From: UA16 sp905478895
Lineage (GTDB): Bacteria > Bacteroidota > Bacteroidia > Flavobacteriales_D > Sanyastnellaceae
Assembly: GCA_943788495.1 (NCBI GenBank)
Contig: CALSQO010000001.1
Coordinates: 1,054,001-1,118,000 of the forward strand
DNA length: 64,000 nucleotides
Direction of reading: 5' to 3'
Below the pieces are notes generated by a model that ran no database searches, was not told where the DNA came from, and worked only from the letters and a program-made list of their open reading frames with translations. The position numbers were made by a program, and so were the translations under genes. This document shows positions 1 through 8,810 of the stretch, one piece after another. Position 1 is the first letter of the stretch, and every line of letters begins with the position of its first letter.

Positions 1-1
1 T

Positions 2-1789
2 CTTGCTAGTGGAAAGGATACATTGGCTGTGCTCCCAACAGGAGGTGGCAAATCCTTGTGCTATCAAATTTCCGGTCTGTACCGTGGTGGTATATGCTTG
101 GTCATCTCACCCCTTGTAGCCCTTATGCAAGATCAAGTTGAAGGCTTGAAGGAAAAGGGGCTGAACGCAATTTCACTCGCAGGAAACCTTAATTACAGAA
201 CGATTGAACGCTTATTGGACAATGCCGAGCGCTTGCCCTGTTGCTTCCTTTATTGTTCGCCAGAGCGGCTCCACCATCCGTTGCTCAAATCGCGTCTCCA
301 ACGTCTACCCATTCGAACAATTGTAGTTGATGAAGCGCATTGCATTTCACAATGGGGCCATGATTTCCGGCCCGAATATCGCATGGTTTCTTCCCTTCGC
401 GATCAATGCCCAGGAGCCGCTTGGGGCGCCTTCACGGCTACGGCTACGCAAAATGTGCTGAAAGATATTGAGGTGCAATTGAAACTGGATGCAGCTGGCG
501 TTTTTGAGTTTCCCATGCAACGTGCAAATCTGATCTATTCCGTATTTACCTCTGGTGATGCTGAAAAGGAACTTTTATTGGCGTTGAAGCGATCCCGAGG
601 ATCCGGCTTGCTGTATGTTGCAAGCCGGTCAGAAGCGGAGTTCTGGTCAGACAGGATGAGGCAGATTGGAATCCAAAGTTCGGCTTACCATGCGGGGATT
701 CCTGCTCCGGAACGGCTGAAAATCCAAACGTCTTGGATGACTGGCGACTACCGGGTGTTGGCCTGTACCAGCGCTTTTGGAATGGGAATTGACAAGCCGG
801 ATGTGCGGTTTGTTTTTCATGCATCACCCCCTCAAGATTTGGAAAGCTATGTACAAGAAGCTGGTCGTGCGGGACGTGATGGAGAACCCAGCCTTTGCAT
901 GCTATTCATGAACCGGAATTCCTTGGACTTGAGTCGAAAAAAGCTCGAACAGAAAGCCCCTGATTTACGAGCCATTCAAAAAGTATACCAAGGCTTGGCC
1001 AATCAGGGTTCAGTTCCGGTTGGCGCTCGGCCTGAAGAGCCAACCATTTTCGATGCAGACCTCTGGCTGAAAGGCAGTGAAATGCGTCATTTCGATTGGA
1101 ATTTGAGCATGAATTATTTGAATCGATCCGGCTACATTTCCAGTGATCGATTAGATGATGGTGAGCGTTTTGAAATAGCGTTACGGGAATCTTTGACTGA
1201 AAGCTCACTTGAAGGGAATCCAACTGCCATCCGAATGCGAAGCGCTCTATCCGATTGGTTTCGCACCCATGAGTCAAATGCGATTGTTCCAATTCAGTCA
1301 TTGAAACAATCGTCCGGGATGACAGCTCATCAATGCAGGATTGAGTTGGATCGGCTTAAGAAATGGGGTTTTATTGAAAGCCGACGATTGCCACCATTGT
1401 ATCAGATTGAATGGATACGTCCGCGTGAAGAGGCAAAAAACGTCATTCTCCCCCAGTCCCTAATGGTTGATTGGGTGCAGTCCTTGGAAGCAAAATGGGA
1501 AGCATTCTCAGCGTATGCTGCCTCAACAAATTGCAGGCAGCAGATCATACAACGTTATTTTTCGGGAGACGAGGTCCAGGCGTGTGAGAATTGCGATAAT
1601 TGCATGAAAGCCAATGAATCATGGGCCAGAGAAAAATGGCTTATCGCTATTCCCGAGCAAGGCCTCGAAATTGTACAATTGGCGAATCGTGTTCCGGTTC
1701 GTTACAAATCGGTGCTGTTCCATTTCCTTGATCTCTGGGCAGAGTCCAATGAGATCGAGGTGGTCAATCGCACCATCTATCGGAATTGA
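2..1789 (+). CDS. recQ: RecQ-family ATP-dependent DNA helicase (5' end missing)
   Basis: 3'-5' superfamily 2 DNA helicase used in recombination and fork repair. The frame is open to the left edge, so the true start lies upstream; probably only the first few dozen residues are missing. Walker A reads PTGGGKSLCYQ at once, the DEAH box VVDEAHCISQWGHDFRPEY is about 110 residues in, and the helicase C-terminal part has QEAGRAGRDG. About 500-530 residues in, four cysteines (TNC...ACENCDNC) make the RecQ zinc site, placed after a winged-helix-like stretch. No HRDC domain follows, as in the shorter RecQ proteins common in Bacteroidota. rlmI follows 49 bases downstream on the same strand but has its own promoter box. 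The family assignment is very secure. Confidence 0.95.
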   Translation, partial: LASGKDTLAVLPTGGGKSLCYQISGLYRGGICLVISPLVALMQDQVEGLKEKGLNAISLAGNLNYRTIERLLDNAERLPCCFLYCSPERLHHPLLKSRLQRLPIRTIVVDEAHCISQWGHDFRPEYRMVSSLRDQCPGAAWGAFTATATQNVLKDIEVQLKLDAAGVFEFPMQRANLIYSVFTSGDAEKELLLALKRSRGSGLLYVASRSEAEFWSDRMRQIGIQSSAYHAGIPAPERLKIQTSWMTGDYRVLACTSAFGMGIDKPDVRFVFHASPPQDLESYVQEAGRAGRDGEPSLCMLFMNRNSLDLSRKKLEQKAPDLRAIQKVYQGLANQGSVPVGARPEEPTIFDADLWLKGSEMRHFDWNLSMNYLNRSGYISSDRLDDGERFEIALRESLTESSLEGNPTAIRMRSALSDWFRTHESNAIVPIQSLKQSSGMTAHQCRIELDRLKKWGFIESRRLPPLYQIEWIRPREEAKNVILPQSLMVDWVQSLEAKWEAFSAYAASTNCRQQIIQRYFSGDEVQACENCDNCMKANESWAREKWLIAIPEQGLEIVQLANRVPVRYKSVLFHFLDLWAESNEIEVVNRTIYRN

Positions 1790-1826
1790 AAGTTTTTCTA
1801 TTCTGAATAAATGACGGGAAGGCGAT

Positions 1827-1834
1827 TATCTTCG
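1827..1834 (+). promoter_or_regulatory. Promoter -7 box of rlmI
   Basis: TATCTTCG matches the Bacteroidota -7 consensus TAnnTTTG at all but one fixed position and ends exactly 4 bases before the rlmI ATG, so the transcript would begin at or next to the start codon. Confidence 0.5.
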
Positions 1835-1838
1835 CTCC

Positions 1839-3032
1839 ATGACGGTTGAGAAAGCGATTTATTTAAAACCCAAAAAGGAGGTCAGTATTTTGCGTAGGCA
1901 CCCCTGGGTCTTCAGTGGTGCAATCCGTGCGATTGAAGGAGCTGTGCAGGCGGGAGACTTGGTAGCTGTGCACGCCAACAAGGGGCGGCTCCTTGGACGT
2001 GGCCATTATTCGCCAGGCGCATCCATTGCAGTTCGTATGCTCACCTTTAATGATGAAGAAGTCATCAGCCAAGACTGGTGGAATTCGAAAGTGCGGTCCG
2101 CTGTCGATATGAGAAAACAGCTGGGACTGTTGGGGGGTTCAGACAATTCCATCTGCAGGCTTCTTCACGCTGAAGGCGACGGCACTTCTGGACTGATTGT
2201 TGATTATTATGATCGCGTGGCGGTTATCCAAACGCATTCGGCTGGCATGCGCAAAGCATTGGATTCCATTCAAGAAGCATTGATTCACGCTCTTGGCAAA
2301 GATCTCGTTGGAATCTACAACAAATCCGCAAAGCTTTTGCGAAAGTTAAAGATTGAAGCCGAGGACGGCTGGCTCTTTGGCGCTGCACCAGACGACTGGA
2401 AACCCTTGGAATATGGAGGGGCCTTTGAAATTGATATCTTATTAGGGCAAAAGACTGGGTTCTTTGTCGATCAGCGCGAGAACAGGGCTTTATTAGGTCG
2501 GCTTTCTGAAGGAAAGAGTGTTCTGAATGTATTCAGTTATACGGGAGGGTTCTCTGTAGCGGCCTTGCTTGGCGGTGCCACCAAGGTTGACAGCCTTGAT
2601 AGCTCGTCGAGAGCTCTAGAATTGGCGCATATCAATGCTGCAGCCAACGGCTTTGGAAAAGATGTTCATGGCTGCATCGAAGCAGATGCGATGGAATATT
2701 TGAAATCAGGGGTTGCGGGTTATGATATTGTAGTATTGGACCCCCCTGCCTTCGCCAAGAGTGTCTCCGCTCGCCATAAAGCCGTCCAAGGATATAAGCG
2801 GATAAATGCGCGAGCGTTGGAGTCGATGAAGCCTGGAAGCCTATTGTTTACATTTTCGTGCTCTCAAGCGGTGGATGATCGCCTGTTTACCCATACCATA
2901 ATATCAGCAGCGATTCAAGCGGAGCGTGAAGTTCAAATTTTGCATCGACTTCACCAGCCACCAGACCATCCTGTAAGTGCTTTTCACCCTGAGGGCTCTT
3001 ACCTCAAAGGACTGGTTATTCGCGTCAACTAG
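1839..3032 (+). CDS. rlmI: Class I SAM-dependent rRNA methyltransferase, RlmI family
   Basis: 397 aa, like E. coli RlmI, which makes m5C at position 1962 of 23S rRNA. An N-terminal PUA RNA-binding domain (about residues 5-80, with RRHPWVFSGAI) precedes the family's middle domain and a Rossmann methyltransferase domain from about residue 200 (FFVDQRENR, SVLNVFSYTGGFSVAALLGG). The motif VLDPPAFAKS and the cysteine of FTFSCSQAV are the expected catalytic and structural signatures. The ATG fits the family N-terminus (YLKPKKEVSILRRHPW). The exact target base is inferred from the family; a broader RlmI/RlmK-like role remains possible. Confidence 0.9.
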   Translation: MTVEKAIYLKPKKEVSILRRHPWVFSGAIRAIEGAVQAGDLVAVHANKGRLLGRGHYSPGASIAVRMLTFNDEEVISQDWWNSKVRSAVDMRKQLGLLGGSDNSICRLLHAEGDGTSGLIVDYYDRVAVIQTHSAGMRKALDSIQEALIHALGKDLVGIYNKSAKLLRKLKIEAEDGWLFGAAPDDWKPLEYGGAFEIDILLGQKTGFFVDQRENRALLGRLSEGKSVLNVFSYTGGFSVAALLGGATKVDSLDSSSRALELAHINAAANGFGKDVHGCIEADAMEYLKSGVAGYDIVVLDPPAFAKSVSARHKAVQGYKRINARALESMKPGSLLFTFSCSQAVDDRLFTHTIISAAIQAEREVQILHRLHQPPDHPVSAFHPEGSYLKGLVIRVN

Positions 3033-3050
3033 GAACCTTATCCTAGATCT

Positions 3051-3701
3051 TCAGGGGTCGAGCAAATCGATGTCCCAAGCCCCACCTGCTTCGCTCTTGA
3101 TTCGGTATCGCCATCGATTGTGCAGTCGACTCGGACGACCTTGCCAAAATTCAATGGTGTCAATCGAAATGTCATAGCCACCCCAAAATTCGGGGCGGGG
3201 AATCGCTCCGGCGTCTTTGAAGGATTCAATGGCATTTTCTATTCTGAGCTGAATGTTCGGCTCCACGTTCGACTTGCTCTGATGAGAAGTCCACGCGCCT
3301 ATTTGACTGGCCCGTGGACGCGATGCGAAATAGGCGTCACTTTCCATTGACGCGCATTTCGAAGCAATACCTGTAATCCGAACTTGCCGTTCCCAATCCC
3401 TCCAAAAAAAGTTCACGGACACGCTATTATTGACTGCTATGTCCTTCCCCTTTTTCGATTCGTAATTGGTGAAAAACCGAATGCCCTGGTCCGTTATGGA
3501 CCGCAAAAGAACAATCCTCGAGCTGGGTTTTCCTGCCCCATCAACACTGGACAAGCACATTGCATTGTAGTCTTCTGGATCTGTGCTTTCTGCTGCCGAC
3601 AGCCAATCCTCGAGAAGTTCGATAGGGTTATCTGGCAAGTTTTCGCGTGTAAGTTCTCGCTTTGTGTAGTCCTTCCGGACTTTTTGCACGTTTGAATCCA
3701 T
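3051..3701 (-). CDS. pdxH: Pyridoxamine 5'-phosphate oxidase
   Basis: 216 aa, the usual size for PdxH, an FMN-dependent homodimer that oxidises pyridoxine or pyridoxamine 5'-phosphate to pyridoxal phosphate. Family blocks are all present: PSSRIVLLR near residue 60 (FMN and substrate site), FFWRDWERQVRITG near 100, SRPRASQIGAWTSHQS near 130, and the C-terminal FWQGRPSRLHNRWRY with RLDP-type ending LLDP. It is convergent with rlmI (18 bases between stops). TACATTTA lies about 26 bases upstream of the ATG and could be its -7 box. Confidence 0.95.
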   Translation of the reverse strand: MDSNVQKVRKDYTKRELTRENLPDNPIELLEDWLSAAESTDPEDYNAMCLSSVDGAGKPSSRIVLLRSITDQGIRFFTNYESKKGKDIAVNNSVSVNFFWRDWERQVRITGIASKCASMESDAYFASRPRASQIGAWTSHQSKSNVEPNIQLRIENAIESFKDAGAIPRPEFWGGYDISIDTIEFWQGRPSRLHNRWRYRIKSEAGGAWDIDLLDP

Positions 3702-3775
3702 GGCGATGGAGAGGGTTGTCCGTTAAATGTAACCTTTTGTGGTCTGAGGCAGTAAAGACTCAAAAATAATGCAAG

Positions 3776-4000
3776 ATGAGAAACCTTATCGTGAGTTATC
3801 GAAAGTTGCCTCAGCAAATTCTGAGCAGCTTATCTGAGCAGTACCCGGATGGCTTTGACCATGACACCTTTGAATTCGAAATGCCTGGAAAGCAAATGAT
3901 TTGCAGGGCCATTCGGTTGACGGTAGATGGCGTCAATTATTTGATCAAAATTGATCAGCGCCCCAAGCGACAGGATTTTCTCTTAGACGAGGACTGGTAA
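3776..4000 (+). CDS. Small conserved hypothetical protein
   Basis: 74 aa, acidic at the C-terminus, with no membrane segment, signal peptide or cysteine cluster except one Cys. It resembles short proteins seen widely in Bacteroidota that start with a basic-hydrophobic strand (MRNLIVSYRKLP), then a PDGF-type acidic turn and a strand ending in a lysine- or arginine-rich tail. No function is known to me. It stands alone between divergent pdxH and the convergent PhoD gene, with 12 bases between its stop and that gene's stop. Confidence 0.65.
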   Translation: MRNLIVSYRKLPQQILSSLSEQYPDGFDHDTFEFEMPGKQMICRAIRLTVDGVNYLIKIDQRPKRQDFLLDEDW

Positions 4001-4012
4001 TCGTCTAGAGTA

Positions 4013-5359
4013 TCAGGGAGCGAGGATGTAATCATCCTCAGCTGAAATAGACCGTTCCCAGATAAGCGCTCCTTGAGCCGATTTAATTTGCATGCGCAGC
4101 GTGCGCTCTTTTCGGGGTCCCGTAATCTCGAGCATCCCATAGTTCCTTTCGCCGACCATTGTACCGGGTTCTCGCAGTTTATTGGGCTCTTGGCTGTGGT
4201 CGTAACTGCCGCTTGTCAATGGGCTGACGGTAAGGTCATAAACCCAATTTCCATTGGCCAATTGTAGCTTAGAAAGTTCACTGCTGTGACGATCCCCAGA
4301 TAGGAACACAACCCCCTTGATGTTCAAACGGTTCAGCTCAGAGAGCAACCACTGTCGTTCCTCTGGGAATTGAGCGAAGTTCTCATAAATTGCTGCATTG
4401 CTTACCACTTGTCCTCCCACCGCGATCAATTTGAACGGCGCTCTGCTGTTTTTTAAATTGTTCAGGAGCCACTCCAATTGGATTTCCCCGAACATCTGCC
4501 GTTTCCCCTCTCCCATGACGTCATTCACACGGTGCGTTCTGTTATCAAGTAAGAACACTTCGGCATCTGCAAACGCAAAAGAAGTAGCGTTGAGTTCTGG
4601 CGCAGCAGCCACTTCTCCCGTTGGATTGGGCCAATAGGCATCAAAAGCTTTTTTTGCCAACGCCTTATTCGCATAGGAGCCATCACAGTTGTTGGGGCCG
4701 TAATCATGGTCGTCCCATACCGCATAATGAGCGCCACGACTCAATAAGGTTTGCAGTTCTGGTGTGCTGCGTGTGTGATTATAACGATGGACGTAGCCAC
4801 TGTAGCTCCCAAAGTCGGCTTCTCTTAGGTATATATTATCTCCGAGCCAGAACATCGCATCAAAACCGTCGTTGGCTATCGTCTCGAAAATTTCATAACC
4901 ACCACCGTATGGCTTTCCTGGCCGATCATACACGGGTTCATTGATATAGGCGCAGCTTCCGAGGGCGATACGAACGGAAGGTGGATCGGTCCTGTATTGC
5001 CATAATGTTTGGGTAGTCATGCGTAAGGTGTCCGATAGGGTTTGCTTTCCCGACTGGACGATGTAAGAGTACGTTGCACCAGGCTCAAGCCCATGAATAC
5101 GGCTCAAGCAATTGTTGGATGTTCCCAAGTCTTCAACTTCATAGGCCCCAACGAAGTTGAGTGCCGAATCCAATACTGCGACACGGACAGATTCATAGTT
5201 TGAATTGGATAGCTGCATCCAAACAGTGGCACTTCGCATATTCACGCTGCCAACGATCGGTGTTCCCACGAGTTCTGCCCCCTTATCCGTCTCAGGGCCA
5301 CAAGCTGCCAGGATGAGCGTGCCCAAGATGATCGCTGCACTTTTGTTGTTCATTCGCAT
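4013..5359 (-). CDS. PhoD-like metallophosphatase lipoprotein
   Basis: 448 aa. The N-terminus is a lipoprotein signal with lipobox ILAAC, so the protein is probably anchored in the cell envelope. An N-terminal beta-sandwich (about residues 30-120) precedes the PhoD phosphoesterase domain: GSCAYINEPVYD, MFWLGDNIYLREADFGS and YAVWDDHDYGPNNCD supply the Asp, Asn and His metal ligands, and FLSGDRHSSEL the later His. Family members hydrolyse phosphate mono- or diesters. Two ATGs lie two codons apart; the first sits 4 bases after a -7-like box, so I chose it. Substrate unknown. Confidence 0.88.
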   Translation of the reverse strand: MRMNNKSAAIILGTLILAACGPETDKGAELVGTPIVGSVNMRSATVWMQLSNSNYESVRVAVLDSALNFVGAYEVEDLGTSNNCLSRIHGLEPGATYSYIVQSGKQTLSDTLRMTTQTLWQYRTDPPSVRIALGSCAYINEPVYDRPGKPYGGGYEIFETIANDGFDAMFWLGDNIYLREADFGSYSGYVHRYNHTRSTPELQTLLSRGAHYAVWDDHDYGPNNCDGSYANKALAKKAFDAYWPNPTGEVAAAPELNATSFAFADAEVFLLDNRTHRVNDVMGEGKRQMFGEIQLEWLLNNLKNSRAPFKLIAVGGQVVSNAAIYENFAQFPEERQWLLSELNRLNIKGVVFLSGDRHSSELSKLQLANGNWVYDLTVSPLTSGSYDHSQEPNKLREPGTMVGERNYGMLEITGPRKERTLRMQIKSAQGALIWERSISAEDDYILAP

Positions 5360-5363
5360 ACAG

Positions 5364-5371
5364 CGAAAGTA
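5364..5371 (-). promoter_or_regulatory. Promoter -7 box of the PhoD-like gene
   Basis: On the minus strand TACTTTCG (TAnnTTTG with one change) ends exactly 4 bases before the ATG at 5359, the same spacing as at rlmI, glnS, rpe and others. Confidence 0.5.
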
Positions 5372-5406
5372 CTAATTAGCTGAGCCTCATTCGAAAATGT
5401 TAAGGC

Positions 5407-5435
5407 AAAAAAAAGGGACCCCTGAGGGTCCCTTT
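5407..5435 (-). terminator. Rho-independent terminator after the T9SS cargo gene
   Basis: A 10-bp perfect stem (AAAGGGACCC / GGGTCCCTTT) with loop CTGA, followed on the minus strand by a run of eight T (plus-strand A run from 5407). It lies 22 bases past the stop of the gene ending at 5458. Confidence 0.9.
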
Positions 5436-5457
5436 CAAATTTGTGTTGACCGCAGAA

Positions 5458-6426
5458 TTAGTGCGCTACAACAATGTTTTGTGCGTCGCTGAAGTTCTCA
5501 TGCTTCACGGCAACAGTGTAGTTACCCGCAGCCAAGTCGTGCTTCACAACGATTCGGTTACCACCGATGATGTTTTCTTGAGCAACTTCTTGAGAGATGA
5601 TCGACTTTCCTGACATGTCAGTTACTTCGAGGATGATGTTCTCACCGCCCAAATTCAACTCACGGTCAAACTTTACGCTGAACGTGCTTTCGAATACTGG
5701 GTTAGGGAAAATGTTCCACTCAGTAGTGCTGTCAATGTTCGACAAGCCGTGTGAAGGACCGTTGTTTTCGCCGTAACAAGAACCGTCGTCATAAGAAGCG
5801 TCAGAGTTGAAGTTTGTTGCATTCGCATTGGTGCAACCGAAAACTTCTGCATCAGTAGAAGAGAATGTCAAATCATAAGCTCTCCAAGCAGCGCCTTCAG
5901 CGTCCCAGCCTTGCAAGTTCAAAATGCCTGTAGCTGTTCCGTCTGTTGTCAATTGCATCAACAACACACGATCACCAGCAGCAGTAGCCGCTTGAACGTC
6001 CGTAGGTACTACGAACCACGCTCCGTCTGTTACAGTGAGTTCTGAACCGCTCAAAAACGTGTTGTAATCTACACCTACAGTCCAAAGGTTATTATTCGTG
6101 CTATTCGAAGCACCGATTGTCACCCAGCTATCATATTCAAGAGAGCCATCGAGAGCAACAATTTGCTCATTCACGTCCAAGGACGAGAAGCTTCCGTATT
6201 GATGCTGGTAGAAGCTACCAGTAGTACTTAGGTTCAACAAGTGCTCTCCGTCAGCGAAGACAGCGTGCAATGAATGCTCGGCTGATGGCAATACAGCGTA
6301 CACTCGGTACGTGTTTCCTTCAACCTGGCCGCCATTGTCTACGGCTTCGACGACCAACTCAACGTTGCTGGCACTCGCACCGAAAGCGAGAAAGGAGGCC
6401 GCAGCCAGTGTGAAAAGGTTCTTCAT
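5458..6426 (-). CDS. Secreted protein with T9SS type A sorting domain and one GCTN..DDGSC module
   Basis: 322 aa. A signal peptide (MKNLFTLAAASFLAFGASA) is followed by a beta-rich domain of about 170 residues with NTYRVYA, a VFADGE stretch, YDSWVTIGAS and VLLMQLTTDG. The start of the 1433-aa repeat protein at 25193 resembles it in the same order. Next comes one cysteine module (FGCTNANATNFNSDASYDDG), then a C-terminal T9SS type A sorting domain from WNIFPNPV to the end, with LEVTDMSGK and LAAGNYTVAV. It should be exported by Sec, carried across the outer membrane by T9SS and attached to the surface or released. Function unknown. Confidence 0.85.
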   Translation of the reverse strand: MKNLFTLAAASFLAFGASASNVELVVEAVDNGGQVEGNTYRVYAVLPSAEHSLHAVFADGEHLLNLSTTGSFYQHQYGSFSSLDVNEQIVALDGSLEYDSWVTIGASNSTNNNLWTVGVDYNTFLSGSELTVTDGAWFVVPTDVQAATAAGDRVLLMQLTTDGTATGILNLQGWDAEGAAWRAYDLTFSSTDAEVFGCTNANATNFNSDASYDDGSCYGENNGPSHGLSNIDSTTEWNIFPNPVFESTFSVKFDRELNLGGENIILEVTDMSGKSIISQEVAQENIIGGNRIVVKHDLAAGNYTVAVKHENFSDAQNIVVAH

Positions 6427-6733
6427 TTCAATGAATTATTAGATGTTTCTGTGGTCAAGATTTGATGTCTGTTGAGGCTAAGATATGACAATCCTTCGTT
6501 ATTCCCAAAATTATTTTATCGAAGTTAACAAAAAGTTCATAGACGAAAGAAGTCTACTTAGCGACTTCTGCTAATGTAATGTGCAATTCGAACAACTCAA
6601 AACAAAAGTGAAAGTTTATGCATCCATTCTACAAGACCACAATTGTAAAGAATCGTGCGTTAATTCATTCTTGTTCGATGGCCTCCGGCTGAACTTGCGG
6701 AATATAAATTAGCTGAAAAATATTCGCAAGCGC
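6427..6733. other. Divergent intergenic region, 307 bp
   Basis: AT-rich region between the T9SS cargo gene and paaZ. On the minus strand TAATTTTG (6506-6513) is a good -7 box for the cargo gene with a leader of about 75 bases; a TTTTTG stretch 15 bases upstream is a poor -33 spacing. Near paaZ, AATATTCG ends 7 bases before the ATG. No RNA gene, clear operator or repeat was seen. Confidence 0.4.
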
Positions 6734-8782
6734 ATGGAGCCAACCGTACTACACCACTTCGTCCATGGTCAATGGCAATCGCCAGATGGGAATGCAACGC
6801 AGGAGATCAAGCATGCCATTCACGGAAATGTCCATGCTTTAGCTTCCTTAGCAGAATTGGATTGGAAAGAGGTCCTGGCCTATGGACGGTCTGTAGGCAA
6901 CCCCGGGCTGCGTTCCATGACATTCCAGGAGCGCGGACGCATGCTCAAAGCACTGGCTCTTCATTTGCACAGCCAAAAAGAATTGTTTTACAGGGTGAGT
7001 GAGGCGACTGGCGCCACGCGAGCTGATTCATGGATTGATATCGAAGGAGGCATAGGAAACCTATTCGCTTATGCCAGCTTGCGGCGTCAATTTGGCGATC
7101 AACCGTTTGCTTTGGATGGCGATGCCATTGGACTCAGCAAAGGAGGAACTTTTGTTGCGAACCACTTGCTCGTCCCGAAGGAAGGTGTGGCCGTGCACAT
7201 AAACGCTTATAACTTTCCTGTATGGGGCATGCTCGAGAAAGTGGCTGTGAATTGGCTCGCCGGCGTTCCCGCCATTGTGAAGCCTGCGACTTCCACCAGC
7301 TTCCTTACAGAATGTGTAGTCCGGGAGATCATTCGTTCTGAGATTCTCCCTCCGGGCGCTATACAGCTGATTTGCGGACCGGCTCGGGGGCTTTTGGATC
7401 ATGTGGATGAGCGAGACGTCGTAACCTTTACGGGTTCAGCTGCAACTGGAATGAAGTTGAGGGCACACCCCAATCTGAACGCCAATTCCGTTCCGTTTAA
7501 TATGGAAGCGGATTCTCTGAACTCTTCCATCTTAGGAAACCATGTGAAATCGGGGGACCCTGAATTTGAGCTATTCATCAAAGAAGTAAGAAAAGAAATG
7601 ACGGTCAAATGCGGTCAGAAATGCACGGCCGTGCGTAGAATTTTTGTTCCGGAGCATTTGATCGATGATGTTCAAAGCGCGCTCATTGATTCGCTTTCAA
7701 AAACAAAAATGGGCGATCCCAATCAAGAGGGAGTGAGAATGGGGGCACTTGTAAATGTTGCGCAAAAAGAAGAGGTGCTTCGACAAGTTGAAAAACTAGG
7801 GACAGAAGCGGAGTGTGTTTACCGCGATGAATCAGAGCCTATTGGGAATGTTGAAAGCGCAGCGTTCATGGGACCGGTGCTTCTCCGAATGGATGAACCT
7901 GACAAAGCATTGCAATGCCACGATGTCGAAGCCTTTGGGCCTGTGAGCACACTGATGCCTTACCGCAGCATGGATCATGCCATCGAACTCACAAACCGCG
8001 GGAAGGGCTCGCTCTGTTGCTCCTTGGTCAGTCATGACGCAAAGGAGGCGCAGCATTTCGTGATGGGAGCTGCTGTGATGCACGGACGCATTCTTGTATT
8101 GGATCGCGAATGTGCGAAAGAGTCAACGGGACACGGATCCCCCCTACCGCTTCTCGTTCACGGAGGACCAGGACGCGCGGGCGGTGGTGAGGAAATGGGC
8201 GGCCTCAGGGGAATTAGGCATTACATGCAGAGGACTGCCATTCAAGGTTCTCCCACAATGCTTTCGGCCATCACACAATCCTATCACGCAGGCGGGAGGC
8301 AAACAGAGGCACAGCCACATCTGTTTCAACAGCACTTTGAAGATTTAATCATTGGCCACACGGTCACAACAGCGAAGCACACCATCACCGAAGCCGACAT
8401 TGTCAATTTTGCCAATGTAAGCGGTGATCACTTTTACGCTCATGTAGATGAAACGAGTCTCGACGGCACCATATTTGAGCAGCGAGTAGCTCATGGATAC
8501 TATTTGTTGAGCAAAGCAGCGGGATTGTTCGTCGATCCCAAAAAGGGTCCGGTACTGCTCAACTACGGCGTCGAGGAAGCTCGCTTTACGAAGCCTGTAT
8601 ATGCGGGCACCACCGTTGGGGTCAGGCTCACGGTTAAGGAAAAGGTCGAACAGGAGAAACGCACCGATGATGACATCCGAAAGGGAATCGTAAAGTTCTA
8701 CGTGGATATGTATGACGACCAAGGTGAGAGCGTTGCGGTAGCAACCATCCTGACCATGGTGAAACTGCGAAAGCAGGATTGA
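6734..8782 (+). CDS. paaZ: PaaZ: oxepin-CoA hydrolase / semialdehyde dehydrogenase
   Basis: 682 aa, the full length of bifunctional PaaZ, the ring-opening enzyme of aerobic phenylacetyl-CoA degradation. The N-terminal aldehyde dehydrogenase part (about 1-520) has FNMEADSLN with the general base Glu and KCGQKCTAVRRIFVP with the catalytic Cys. The C-terminal MaoC-like hydratase part (about 530-680) has ITEADIVNFANVSGDHFYAH, which carries the Asp and His of the hot-dog fold. It is not next to a paaABCDE cluster; paaJ- and paaY-like genes lie 23 kb away in the same window. PaaZ can only complete the pathway with the epoxidase genes, which are not in view. Confidence 0.93.
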   Translation: MEPTVLHHFVHGQWQSPDGNATQEIKHAIHGNVHALASLAELDWKEVLAYGRSVGNPGLRSMTFQERGRMLKALALHLHSQKELFYRVSEATGATRADSWIDIEGGIGNLFAYASLRRQFGDQPFALDGDAIGLSKGGTFVANHLLVPKEGVAVHINAYNFPVWGMLEKVAVNWLAGVPAIVKPATSTSFLTECVVREIIRSEILPPGAIQLICGPARGLLDHVDERDVVTFTGSAATGMKLRAHPNLNANSVPFNMEADSLNSSILGNHVKSGDPEFELFIKEVRKEMTVKCGQKCTAVRRIFVPEHLIDDVQSALIDSLSKTKMGDPNQEGVRMGALVNVAQKEEVLRQVEKLGTEAECVYRDESEPIGNVESAAFMGPVLLRMDEPDKALQCHDVEAFGPVSTLMPYRSMDHAIELTNRGKGSLCCSLVSHDAKEAQHFVMGAAVMHGRILVLDRECAKESTGHGSPLPLLVHGGPGRAGGGEEMGGLRGIRHYMQRTAIQGSPTMLSAITQSYHAGGRQTEAQPHLFQQHFEDLIIGHTVTTAKHTITEADIVNFANVSGDHFYAHVDETSLDGTIFEQRVAHGYYLLSKAAGLFVDPKKGPVLLNYGVEEARFTKPVYAGTTVGVRLTVKEKVEQEKRTDDDIRKGIVKFYVDMYDDQGESVAVATILTMVKLRKQD

Positions 8783-8798
8783 AGGCACAAATGCAGGG

Positions 8799-8806
8799 CA
8801 ATTTTG
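8799..8806 (+). promoter_or_regulatory. Promoter -7 box of the S41 peptidase gene
   Basis: CAATTTTG (nAnnTTTG) ends exactly 4 bases before the ATG at 8811, suggesting a leaderless transcript independent of paaZ, which stops at 8782. Confidence 0.45.
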
Positions 8807-8810
8807 GAAC

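Noticed and set aside
546..827. Minus-strand 93-codon frame inside recQ
   Set aside because: Shadow frame with no start signal or family features.
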